The position numbers and the translations under genes were made by a program. DNA of 34,199 nt, taken from NCBI GenBank assembly GCA_046541515.1, contig JBKHDD010000034.1:1-34199 (forward strand). The letters run 5' to 3'. Of the stretch, positions 1 through 7,763 are shown piece after piece. Positions within the stretch are counted from its first letter, which is position 1. The number at the start of each line of letters is the position of its first letter. This stretch comes from CAYFVR01 sp046541515. GTDB taxonomy: Bacteria; Desulfobacterota; Desulfobacteria; Desulfobacterales; Desulfococcaceae. The notes under the pieces were generated by a model. That model saw only the letters and a program-made list of their open reading frames with translations, was not told the origin of the DNA and ran no database searches.

Positions 1-81
1 GCGAGCATTCGCCGGTCCCTGGAGAGCGCGAGCATTCGCCGGTCCCTGGAGAGCGCGAGCATTCGCCGGTCCCTGGAGAGC
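1..81. repeat. 27-bp tandem repeat, three exact copies
   Basis: Three identical 27-bp units lie head to tail at 1-27, 28-54 and 55-81, each beginning gcgagcattcgcc. An 11-bp piece of the unit start recurs at 90-100 after an 8-bp break. There are no spacers, so this is not a CRISPR array. Copy 1 starts at base 1, so the array probably continues outside the window. It lies downstream of the PqqD-like gene and no reading frame is supported across it. Confidence 0.95.
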
Positions 82-142
82 GGAACGGGGCGAGCATTCG
101 GAGGAAGGGAAACCTGTTGGAAAAGCGGAAAAGGGAGGAACG

Positions 143-514
143 TTATTTCAGCCCAATCAGCCCCCGCCGCCCCAAATCCCGGAGGAACTGGGCGGTGGCC
201 ACTTCGGCCTCCCGGGGGTGGAGGCGATAGGTTTCGGCCAGCTCCTTGGCGATGGCGCGAACCGGGGTTTCGCCGTCGATCCGCCGCCAGACGGCGGTTC
301 CCATGGCGTCCAGCTCCAGCCGCTTGATGACCACCGAATCTTCGGCCCCAAACCAGCGGGCCATCCGGGCGGCCCAGGGGCGGGAGCGGAGCGGATAGGC
401 CAGCCGAATCCGATCCCCGTCGTCGGCTTCTTCGTTCACTTCGGGGTTGCGCACCGGCCGGCAGGCCAGCGCCTCGGACCGGGGGAGACGTCCCTCGGCG
501 GATCGACCGAACAC
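143..514 (-). CDS. PqqD-like small protein
   Basis: A 123-residue protein whose C-terminal two thirds match the PqqD fold: a strand ending in LELDAMGTAVWRRIDG, then a helical region (TPVRAIAKELAETY) and a final helix ending RDLGRRGLIGL. In known systems PqqD-like domains bind peptide substrates for radical SAM maturases. No radical SAM gene is in the window, so the partner is unknown. The start used is a GTG one base after the stop of the upstream gene, with a GAGGG-type site before it. The first 30 or so residues are not conserved-looking, so a start further in is possible. It appears to be the last gene of an operon with the two cyclic-nucleotide-fold/DUF4388 genes, which suggests a regulatory or adaptor role rather than PQQ synthesis. 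Family assignment is good; function is unknown. Confidence 0.75.
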   Translation of the reverse strand: MFGRSAEGRLPRSEALACRPVRNPEVNEEADDGDRIRLAYPLRSRPWAARMARWFGAEDSVVIKRLELDAMGTAVWRRIDGETPVRAIAKELAETYRLHPREAEVATAQFLRDLGRRGLIGLK

Positions 515-515
515 C

Positions 516-1589
516 CTACTTTCCCTCGTCGATCCGATTGACCCCTTCCATGAGCAGCCACATAAAATCCCCCAGCGGCTCCGCGGTCAGGGCTTCCGGC
601 GGAAGGCCCGGCTTGAACCGGAACCGCCCCTCCCGATAGGGCAGCACGGAAAAAAAGGCCTCCAGGTCTTCCGAATCGCCGTAGCGGGCCTTGACGAGCT
701 GCCCCTCCCGGAACCAGAGCTGGGCGGTGCCGCCGGAAAGGTCCAGCACCAGCGCGCCGGTCTTGCCGTTGTTGTTGAGGATCTGAAACAGCTCCGAAGG
801 CGGCATTTCCGAGAGCCGGCCGATCATGCTGGAGGCGAACTCCTCGGCCCGGGCGGTGTTGGTCATTGCCAGACGGCGGGCCAGCAGTCGGGCGAAATAG
901 AGCTGGATGGACGGAAACCGGTTGAGAATCTGGCGGAAATCCCGGCTGTTGATGTAGAGCACGCGGCTCGTCTCCAGCACCCGAACCGTGGCGCCCACCG
1001 ACTCGCCGCTCAGGAGGCTCATTTCGCCGAAGACCTCGCCGCTTTCCAGATTGGCGATTTTGATGTCGCCGTCCCCCAAAACCTCCACGCGGCCCGAGGC
1101 CAGAATGTACAGGTTGCGCCCCGGATCTCCGCGACGAACCACGATCTCCCCCGGCGCGTATTTCCGAAACCGAAGGTAGGTGACGATTTCCCGCAGACTG
1201 CGCTCGCCGAGATTCTCGAACAGTTCGAAACGGCTGAGCAGTCCGGCGATGGCCGCCATCTCCTTTTCGGATTTCTTGGGCGGCGGAAGGCAGAAGGCCA
1301 TCTCCCGCACGGCCGCCAGCTTGATCCGCCCGGCGCAGCCGCTGCACTGAAACACCTCGTTGTCGGCGCACTCTTCCCGGGCGAGCCGCGTGGTGATGTC
1401 GTTGACCAGAATCAGGCAAACGGCCTTGTCCGAGGGCGGCGTCAGCGCGGTTCCGGAGGTGGAGAATTCGTCGCCGGTGCGGTACAGGGGGCAGGCGTCC
1501 ACTTCGGTCACTTTGATGCGGGTGTCCGGAAAAGATTCCGGGTTTCGGCCGTCGCCGCCGCCCTTTCCTCGGTCTTCTGGCCGGGCCAT
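516..1589 (-). CDS. Cyclic-nucleotide-binding-fold protein with DUF4388 (copy A)
   Basis: A 357-residue soluble protein. Residues 24-92 form an N-terminal cysteine-containing region (C33-P-L-Y, C58, C82-S-G-C85). Residues about 122-242 are a cNMP-binding beta-barrel (RRGDPGRNLYILASGRVEV, then GEVFGEMSLLSGES). Residues about 254-335 are DUF4388/PATAN-like (MIGRLSEMPPSELFQIL). The phosphate-binding cassette, usually ...R-[ST]-A, reads ESVGATV, so the arginine that holds the cyclic phosphate is absent. It may sense something other than cAMP/cGMP or be structural. No DNA-binding helix-turn-helix is seen. The ATG at 1587-1589 overlaps the TGA of its paralogue (TGATG), which fixes the start and implies translational coupling. 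The PqqD-like gene follows after one base. DUF4388 proteins commonly occur in signalling and gliding/motility complexes; the role here is not known. Confidence 0.88.
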   Translation of the reverse strand: MARPEDRGKGGGDGRNPESFPDTRIKVTEVDACPLYRTGDEFSTSGTALTPPSDKAVCLILVNDITTRLAREECADNEVFQCSGCAGRIKLAAVREMAFCLPPPKKSEKEMAAIAGLLSRFELFENLGERSLREIVTYLRFRKYAPGEIVVRRGDPGRNLYILASGRVEVLGDGDIKIANLESGEVFGEMSLLSGESVGATVRVLETSRVLYINSRDFRQILNRFPSIQLYFARLLARRLAMTNTARAEEFASSMIGRLSEMPPSELFQILNNNGKTGALVLDLSGGTAQLWFREGQLVKARYGDSEDLEAFFSVLPYREGRFRFKPGLPPEALTAEPLGDFMWLLMEGVNRIDEGK

Positions 1590-2665
1590 CAGGCCCCCTC
1601 TTTCGCTTCGTCGATCCGCCGGACGCCCTCCATCAGCAACCACATAAAATCTCCGATTTCCGGCGCTTTCGCCTCTTCGGGCGTCAGGTCCGGCTGATAG
1701 GAAAATCGCCCCTTGGTCTCGGCGAGGATGGCGAAAAAGGCGTCCACGCCCGTCTTTCCGTCATAGGCGGCGCCCACCAGTCCGCCGTCGCGGAAGGCCA
1801 CTCGCCCCGCGCCGAAGGCCAGCGAAAGGCTGAGCGCGCCCGACTTGCTGTTCACGTTGAACGCCTGAAACAGCTCCGAAGGGGCCACGTCCTCCAGGCG
1901 TCCGGTCATGCCGGCGCGGAGCATTTCGGCCTGGGCCGTGTTGGTTTGGACCAGCCGGGAGGCCAGCAGCCGGGCGAAATACATCTGGAGCGAGGGGTAT
2001 CGTTTCAGCAACCGGCCGAAATCCCGCCCTTTGATGTAGAGCAACCGGGTCGGCTCCGCCACCTCGATGGTGGCGGCGGCCGGCTCCCCGCTGATGAGGC
2101 TCATTTCCCCGAACACTTCGCCCCGCTCCAGTTCCGCCAGGCGCACTCCGTCTTCGCCGATCACCGCCACCCGTCCGGAGGCGATCAGGTACAGATTGAC
2201 GCCGGGATCGCCCTGGCGCACCACCGTTTCCCCGGCGTTCAGCGAACGGAATTTTAAATAGGAACCCAGGTCTCCCAGTTCCTCCACGTTCATGTCTTTA
2301 AAAATTTCGAACTTGGCCAGCACCCCGATCATGGCCTTCAACTTCTCCTTTCGGGGCGCCTTCCGACCTTCCGCGGGCCGGGACCGTTGGGCGGCTTCGC
2401 CCCCCCGGCTCATTTCCATCCGGATTTCGCCGACGCAGTCGGTGTCGGGTCCGCTGCATTCAAACTGATGGATCGGCCCGGCTTCGTCGCCATGGAGATC
2501 GGCGTCGGCCAGATCGGCCTTGATGTCGCCCACCAGCACCATGCAGGTCGCCTTGCCCTGAGGCGGCGTCAGGGAGCGGCCGATCAGGGTGAAGACGTCG
2601 TCCTGGTCGTAAAGCGGGCAGTTGCGGTTCCGCACGATCCGCAGGATGGTTTCGGGAATGTTCAT
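1589..2665 (-). CDS. Cyclic-nucleotide-binding-fold protein with DUF4388 (copy B)
   Basis: A 358-residue paralogue of the gene just downstream with the same order: an N-terminal Cys region (CPLYDQDDVF ... FECSGPDTDC), a charged linker, a cNMP-binding barrel (RQGDPGVNLYLIASGRVAV, GEVFGEMSLISGEP) and DUF4388 (MTGRLEDVAPSELFQAFN). The cassette reads GEPAAATI, so this copy also lacks the cyclic-phosphate arginine. Both copies end in the same short motif (GDFMWLLMEGV.RIDE). The ATG at 2663-2665 is preceded by GGAG at a 5-base distance, so it is preferred over an earlier in-frame Met. It is the first gene of a three-gene unit (copy B, copy A, PqqD-like). Tandem duplication is clear from the shared architecture; ligand and partners are unknown. 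Confidence 0.88.
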   Translation of the reverse strand: MNIPETILRIVRNRNCPLYDQDDVFTLIGRSLTPPQGKATCMVLVGDIKADLADADLHGDEAGPIHQFECSGPDTDCVGEIRMEMSRGGEAAQRSRPAEGRKAPRKEKLKAMIGVLAKFEIFKDMNVEELGDLGSYLKFRSLNAGETVVRQGDPGVNLYLIASGRVAVIGEDGVRLAELERGEVFGEMSLISGEPAAATIEVAEPTRLLYIKGRDFGRLLKRYPSLQMYFARLLASRLVQTNTAQAEMLRAGMTGRLEDVAPSELFQAFNVNSKSGALSLSLAFGAGRVAFRDGGLVGAAYDGKTGVDAFFAILAETKGRFSYQPDLTPEEAKAPEIGDFMWLLMEGVRRIDEAKEGA

Positions 2666-2817
2666 GGGCTCTCCACGCCTGCGAAAACACCAATGCATGG
2701 CCGGGCGTCCCGGGCAGGCCGCCGGAACGCCGAGTCATAAACCAATTTATCGGAATTCAAAACGAGGGTCAAACGAAAAGGGGACGGGAGCGAAGGACGG
2801 AGGGCAGGAAAAACGGA

Positions 2818-3012
2818 TCAGTCGTCGGCTTTTTCCGGAGCGTTTTCGCCGGGACGCTCTCCCCGGACCGCCGCTTTCACCGTTTCGTCCACCGTCCAGT
2901 AGATGTTGCGGAAGAGGTCCGGAAAGGCCGCGGGCGACACCCGTCCGGTTTCGATAAATTTGACCGCCATCTCCTTGGCGGCCCGCAAAATCTGTTCGTC
3001 CACGGAAGCCAT
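2818..3012 (-). CDS. Small unknown protein, resembles a MucR N-terminus
   Basis: A 64-residue acidic protein beginning MASVDEQILRAAKEMAVKF. The pattern of a helix (LRAAKEMAVKFIETG), then VSPAAFPDLFRNIY and a short helix, resembles the N-terminal half of MucR/Ros-type regulators. The C-terminal zinc-finger half is missing and there is no Cys or His pair. The ATG has AAAGG about ten bases upstream. It lies 67 bases after map and 152 bases before the cyclic-nucleotide-fold pair, on the same strand. It could be a small regulator, an oligomerisation partner of a full MucR-like protein elsewhere, or an unrelated helical protein. The similarity is by eye only. Confidence 0.55.
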   Translation of the reverse strand: MASVDEQILRAAKEMAVKFIETGRVSPAAFPDLFRNIYWTVDETVKAAVRGERPGENAPEKADD

Positions 3013-3079
3013 GGGGCCATCCTTTCCGGCGGAGAGTTGAAAAAAAACAGATTGAAACCCGATCCGACTCGGACCCCAA

Positions 3080-3994
3080 TTAAATCTGGCCGTTCAAATC
3101 GTAGGGCGTCAGGCTTTCAAAGCCGTCCGGGGTCACCAGCACCGTCTGCTCGAACTGGGCGGAAAGGGAGCCGTCCCGGGTGACGGCGGTCCACTTGTCG
3201 GGCAGCACCTTCACCTCGCGCCGGCCCAGGTTGATCATGGGCTCCACGGTGAACACCATGCCCGGCACCAGCGGCACGCCGTCGCCCCGCTTGCCGAAAT
3301 GGGGAATCTGGGGCGCCTCGTGGAAGTCGAAGCCCACCCCGTGGCCCACGAATTCCCGCACCACCGAGCAACCCTCCCCTTCCGCGTAGGTCTGAATGGC
3401 CCATCCAATGTCGCCCACCGTGTTGCCGGGCCGAATCATCTCCATGCCCCGGCGCAAACTCTCCCGGGCCACATGGACGATCGCCCGGGCGTCCGGGGAC
3501 GGCGCGCCCGCGAAAAAGGTCCGGTTGGCGTCGGCGTAATAGCCGTCCAGCACCGAGGTCACGTCCACGTTGACGATGTCGCCGTCGGCCAACACCCGAT
3601 CCCCGGGTATGCCGTGGCAGATCACTTCGTTCACCGACACGCAACTGCTTTTGGGAAAGCCCCGGTAATTGAGCGGCGCCGGTCGGGCGTTGGCCGCCAA
3701 GGTGTGTTCGTGGACGAGGGCGTTGATTTCCCCGGTGGTGACGCCGGGACGGACGGCCTCGGCCACCCGGTCCAGCGTCTCCAGCACCAGCTTGCCCGCC
3801 CGCCGGATGCCGGCGATGTCTTTGGGCTCCTTGAGCCGAATCTGGTACCGGCGAAGATACTCCTCCTTGAGGCTTTCCGGCGGCTTTTCCGGCGCACGCC
3901 CCTTTCGAAGGCAGCATTTTTTGAATTTGCGGCCGCTGCCGCAGGGGCAGGGATCGTTGCGACCGACTTTGGATTGGACCCGCTTTACTTTCAT
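3080..3994 (-). CDS. map: Methionine aminopeptidase type I with SEC-C zinc motif
   Basis: Removes the initiator methionine from nascent proteins in the cytoplasm. The 304-residue protein carries an N-terminal SEC-C zinc motif (C16-P-C18 ... C27-C28) and then the pita-bread peptidase fold. All expected active-site residues are visible: H127, metal ligands D144, D155, H218, E251 and E282, and H225. The spacings D144-D155 (11), H218-H225 (7) and E251-E282 (31) equal those of the E. coli enzyme. The SEC-C tag is found on a subset of bacterial MetAPs and is thought to help ribosome or metal docking. The ATG lies 7 bases after the stop of the calcium ATPase gene, so the two are probably co-transcribed although functionally unrelated. 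Confidence 0.97.
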   Translation of the reverse strand: MKVKRVQSKVGRNDPCPCGSGRKFKKCCLRKGRAPEKPPESLKEEYLRRYQIRLKEPKDIAGIRRAGKLVLETLDRVAEAVRPGVTTGEINALVHEHTLAANARPAPLNYRGFPKSSCVSVNEVICHGIPGDRVLADGDIVNVDVTSVLDGYYADANRTFFAGAPSPDARAIVHVARESLRRGMEMIRPGNTVGDIGWAIQTYAEGEGCSVVREFVGHGVGFDFHEAPQIPHFGKRGDGVPLVPGMVFTVEPMINLGRREVKVLPDKWTAVTRDGSLSAQFEQTVLVTPDGFESLTPYDLNGQI

Positions 3995-4001
3995 GAATGT
4001 C

Positions 4002-6674
4002 TCACTCGAATATCCAACAGATATATTTCCGCATCAGGTCGAAGGGAATGATGACGATGGAAAACAGCACCACGTAGACCCACTCGTGGGGCAGCAGGGC
4101 CACGGTGCGGAACATCTCGCCGCCAAAGTAGGTGATGAGCACGTGAATCAGAAAAATCAGCCCGACCACCCGCAAAAACCCGCGGTTTTCCAGGATGTGG
4201 TGGAACAGATTGAACCCTCGGACCCGAACGTTGAACTTGTTGAAATTGTTTAAGAAGACGAAAACGCCGAAGAAGGCGGTGAGAAACGCCGCCTCGCTGT
4301 GGAACAGGGAGCGAATGGGATTCGCCGTGAGAAACACGACCGACACCGCCGTCATGAAAAGCCCGTTGACCAGAATCGAGGACCACATGTCGGCGGTGAT
4401 GAGCGGCTCGTCCCGCCGCTTGGGCTTTTCCCGCATGTGGTCGGGCAGCGGCGGTTCCCCGCTGAAGGCCAGGGCGGCCAGGGTGTCCATGATCAGGTTG
4501 ACCCAGAGCAGCTGAATCATGGTCAGCGGCAGCCGAAACCCCAGAAAGGGGCCGATGAAGGCCACCGCGATGGCGCAGACGTTCACCGTGAGCTGAAAGG
4601 TGATGAATTTCTGGATCGACCGGTAGATGGCGCGGCCGTAGTGGACCGCGTTGACGATGGACTGGATGTTGTCGTCCAGCACCACGATGTCCGAGGCCTC
4701 CTTGGCCACTTCGGTGCCGGAGCCCAAGGCGAAACCGATGTCGGCGTTGGAAAGGGCCGGGCTGTCGTTGACGCCGTCTCCGGTCATGCCCACCACCATG
4801 CCGGCCTCCTGGGCCACCTTGACCAGCCGAACCTTGTCCTGCGGCCGGCAGCGGGACACCACCTTGAGACGGGGCAGCATGACGCGAAGTTCGTCGTCGG
4901 AGATTTCCGCCATCTCCTCGGAGCGGAGCAACAGGTCGTCCTCCCCGGTCAGCAGGCCGGCGTCCCGGGCGATGGCGCGGGCGGTGCCGGCCCGGTCTCC
5001 GGTCAGCATCACCACCTGGATGCCCGCGCCTTGAAGCTCCTCCACCGCGGGCCGGGACTCTTCCCGCAGTTCGTCGCGGATCAGCGCGAAGCCCAGCAAG
5101 GCCAGTCCATGGGGTGCCTCGTTCGCGCCCTCCTCCAGCTCCGCCTCGGTGGTGGCCAGCCCGATAAGCCGGAACCCCTCGTTGGCCCGCCGATCGATTT
5201 CGTTGGTCACGGCCTCGCGCCAGTCCTCGCGCAACGGGACGATCTCCCCGTCGCCGGTGTAGCGGGCGACGGCGTTGGAAAGAATATTCTCCGGCGCGCC
5301 CTTGACGAAGGTGACCACCTCGCCGTCGGAAAGGCGGACACGGGCCGCCGAGAATTTCCGGGCCGAATTGAACGCCACCTGGGTCAGCGTTTCCTGGCTT
5401 TCCTCCACGCAGGCCTGCCGGTCGGCATGGATAAATTGAAGAAGGGCCCGCTCGGTGGCGTTGCCGCCGAGAATCCGTTCATTCTCCCGTTCTGCCTCGC
5501 AGTTGACCACGGAGGTGGTGTTTTCCCGCAGCGCCAAATCCACCCGCCGGGCCAGGGCCGGCGGCATGTCGTCGAACCGGGAAAAATCCCGGAGAGACAA
5601 TCCCTGGCCGTCATCGGCCAGGGTCAGAAAGCCGACCGCTTCCAAATGCCCGCGGGTAATGGTTCCGGTTTTGTCGGTAAACAGCAGGTTGAGGCTGCCG
5701 GAGGTTTCCACGCCCAGGAGCTGGCGGACCAGGACGTTGGTTTTGAGCAGCTTGCGCATGTTCTGGGCCAGGACGATGGCGATCATCATGGGCAGCCCCT
5801 CGGGAACCGCCACCACGATGATGATGACGGCGAGAATCAGGGCCGTCACGATGTCGTAGAGCAGGGTCTGCCAGTTGGCGATGTAGGCGCCCATGGCCGC
5901 CATGTCGCCGCCGTGGTCCAGATAAATGGCCTTGTACATGAAGGCGACGGCGATGAGCGGCGCGGCGATGTATCCGAACAGCGCGATGCCGTCGGCCAGC
6001 TTGGACAGCTTCACCCGCAGGGGCCCCATTCGCTCGTCGGCGGTCAACGCCCCGGCAAGCCGGCCGAGGTGGGTGCGATCCCCCACCACGCCCACTTCCA
6101 TGACCGCTTCGCCGTCTTCCACGATGGCGCCCCGGAACACGCCGCGGGGATCGTCCAGCCGTTCCAAATCGGCCTCTCCCGGGGACTTGCCCACCGCGTC
6201 CGGCTCCCCCGTCAGCGACGCCTGGTTGACCCGGACCCGACCTTGGAGGATTCGGCCGTCGGCGGGGATTTTGTCTCCCGGCTGAAGCAGAACGACGTCG
6301 CCCACCACCACTTCGTCGATGCCGAGCTGTCGCAGGCCGCCGTCCCGAAACACGTTGACGATGATCTGGGAGGCTTCTTCCTGAAGCTGCTGGAAGGTCT
6401 GTTCATTTTTGAACTCCGAGGCGGTGGCCACCAGGGTGGCCAGGGCCACCGCCACGGCGATGCCCACCCCTTCGTACCATTCCGCGAATCCAAACAGCGC
6501 CAGCGCCACCACGACGCCCAGCGCCACGACCAGAATGAAAATCATGGGGTCCCGGAAATTGTCGATGAGCTTGTCCCAGAAGGTTTCCGTTTCCTGGGGC
6601 GTCAGCTTGTTGTCGCCGTGACGACGTCGGGATTCCGCGACCGCTTCGGAGGTGAGTCCGCGAAAACTGAACAT
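4002..6674 (-). CDS. Calcium-transporting P-type ATPase, PMCA type
   Basis: An integral membrane pump that couples ATP hydrolysis to cation export, most likely Ca2+. The 890-residue protein has the full P2-ATPase plan: N-terminal cation_ATPase_N region, actuator motif TGE at 155-157, PEGLP at 291-295 in M4, phosphorylation site D334 in DKTGT, nucleotide-binding KGAPE at 458-462, and hinge TGDGVNDSPAL at 631-641. M6 contains NLIMDTLAALAFSGEPP, the N...D pair typical of plasma-membrane-type Ca2+ ATPases, and SEFKNEQTFQQL near residue 86 is also PMCA-like. About ten membrane segments are present. It is close to the usual bacterial length and shows no truncation. It lies between pgpA (264 bases upstream) and map (7 bases downstream). 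Ca2+ is inferred from subfamily; Mn2+ is a lesser alternative. Confidence 0.95.
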   Translation of the reverse strand: MFSFRGLTSEAVAESRRRHGDNKLTPQETETFWDKLIDNFRDPMIFILVVALGVVVALALFGFAEWYEGVGIAVAVALATLVATASEFKNEQTFQQLQEEASQIIVNVFRDGGLRQLGIDEVVVGDVVLLQPGDKIPADGRILQGRVRVNQASLTGEPDAVGKSPGEADLERLDDPRGVFRGAIVEDGEAVMEVGVVGDRTHLGRLAGALTADERMGPLRVKLSKLADGIALFGYIAAPLIAVAFMYKAIYLDHGGDMAAMGAYIANWQTLLYDIVTALILAVIIIVVAVPEGLPMMIAIVLAQNMRKLLKTNVLVRQLLGVETSGSLNLLFTDKTGTITRGHLEAVGFLTLADDGQGLSLRDFSRFDDMPPALARRVDLALRENTTSVVNCEAERENERILGGNATERALLQFIHADRQACVEESQETLTQVAFNSARKFSAARVRLSDGEVVTFVKGAPENILSNAVARYTGDGEIVPLREDWREAVTNEIDRRANEGFRLIGLATTEAELEEGANEAPHGLALLGFALIRDELREESRPAVEELQGAGIQVVMLTGDRAGTARAIARDAGLLTGEDDLLLRSEEMAEISDDELRVMLPRLKVVSRCRPQDKVRLVKVAQEAGMVVGMTGDGVNDSPALSNADIGFALGSGTEVAKEASDIVVLDDNIQSIVNAVHYGRAIYRSIQKFITFQLTVNVCAIAVAFIGPFLGFRLPLTMIQLLWVNLIMDTLAALAFSGEPPLPDHMREKPKRRDEPLITADMWSSILVNGLFMTAVSVVFLTANPIRSLFHSEAAFLTAFFGVFVFLNNFNKFNVRVRGFNLFHHILENRGFLRVVGLIFLIHVLITYFGGEMFRTVALLPHEWVYVVLFSIVIIPFDLMRKYICWIFE

Positions 6675-6938
6675 GTATGGGGATGCCTTTCGGTGTTTGG
6701 AACGGAGTTAAACGAAATACCGTTCATTTGGCGGGAAACGGGTAGGGGCGAATCGCGCGCGCCCCGGGTCAATCCGGCTCGATTGTCCCCTTGAAATCCC
6801 CAAGTAAACGGCATTGAATTGAATGCCTGGAGACGGCATAAATTGCGCTCTCGAAGAACGGAAAATTGGGCGCGGGGGCCTGCCCCTTCCGTTCGAAAAC
6901 CTCGATTTGTCGCCTTCGAAACCATTAAAACAAGGCCG

Positions 6939-7463
6939 TCAGGGCACGGAGGGCCCCAAAAGCCCGTCGGGACCGAACCAAAAAACGAAATACATGATCA
7001 GCGCCGCGTACCCCGCGCTGACGAGATCGTCCAACAGCACGCCCCAGGGGCCGTGAACCTCCCGGTCGATCAGCCGGGCCGGAGGAATGAGCTTGAACAG
7101 GTCGAAAATCCGGAACAGCGCAAAGCCCCAGATCACGACCTTCCAAAGCTCGCCTTCCCGAAACAGCAACGGAACGAAAAGATACCCCGCGACCTCGTCC
7201 AAAACGAAATGACGCGGGTCCGGCTCGTTCCAGTAGGCTTCGGCCCAGCCGGTCAGCGCATGGTTCGCGGCGCAGACCGCCATAAAGGCCAGCGTAAGCA
7301 GCATGAGATGGAGATGGGCCGGAAACCCCAGCACAACCGCGACGTGGATGGCCACGCCCAGAAGCGCCCCGCAGGTGCCGGGCAAAATCGGCGACAGCCC
7401 CAGGCCGAACGCGGACCCCACGATCACGGCGATGCGCTCCAGCGGCGGCGTGTTTGGCTTCAT
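6939..7463 (-). CDS. pgpA: Phosphatidylglycerophosphatase A
   Basis: Dephosphorylates phosphatidylglycerophosphate to phosphatidylglycerol at the inner membrane. The 174-residue protein has the PgpA signatures: a membrane segment with LGLSPILPGTCGALLG near residues 21-36 and the acidic motif LDEVAGYLFVP at 88-98, followed by hydrophobic segments and FRIFDLFKLIPPARLID. Length matches the family (about 160-175). The ATG at 7461-7463 is chosen because PgpA homology begins a few residues after it; an upstream in-frame extension of 24 residues looks noncoding. A consensus-like promoter lies about 190 bases upstream. The next gene on the strand, the calcium ATPase, is 264 bases away. Confidence 0.92.
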   Translation of the reverse strand: MKPNTPPLERIAVIVGSAFGLGLSPILPGTCGALLGVAIHVAVVLGFPAHLHLMLLTLAFMAVCAANHALTGWAEAYWNEPDPRHFVLDEVAGYLFVPLLFREGELWKVVIWGFALFRIFDLFKLIPPARLIDREVHGPWGVLLDDLVSAGYAALIMYFVFWFGPDGLLGPSVP

Positions 7464-7650
7464 ACCGGACTTTCTGAATTCGACGGGCCGCCAACCTTTC
7501 GGCCAGGTTTCGGAAACCGGACGGTCCCGTTCCAACGGTTTCCAGCGAAAACGCCATCGAAAGGCTCGCCCGGGGCCGGAAATTCGGCCCGGAAACCGAA
7601 TGTATCCGAAAAAAGGATATTCCCTCCCAACTTTAAAAAAAACACCCTAC

Positions 7651-7678
7651 CATATAGAAACAACCCGAAGAGTGTCAA
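7651..7678 (-). promoter_or_regulatory. Sigma-70-like promoter upstream of pgpA
   Basis: On the minus strand a perfect TTGACA (7673-7678) is followed after 16 bases by TATATG (7651-7656). It points toward pgpA, whose ATG is about 190 bases downstream, and lies in the divergent gap between pgpA and the sigma-54 activator. It was found by eye. The long 5' leader leaves room for another start or for regulation. Confidence 0.55.
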
Positions 7679-7763
7679 GCCTGTTCCCGTTGAAATTCGG
7701 AGCCGGGCTCAATGAGAAATGACTTGATTTTTATTCGGATTTAAGGGAACAAAGGAAGATTGA

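Noticed and set aside
1..100. CRISPR array
   Set aside because: The repeats are directly adjacent with no spacers, and no cas gene is present.
4299..6794. Long open frame (831 codons) on the plus strand opposite the calcium ATPase
   Set aside because: It is the antisense shadow of a GC-rich gene. The protein is His/Gln/Gly-rich with no family motif, while the minus strand has all P-type ATPase motifs.
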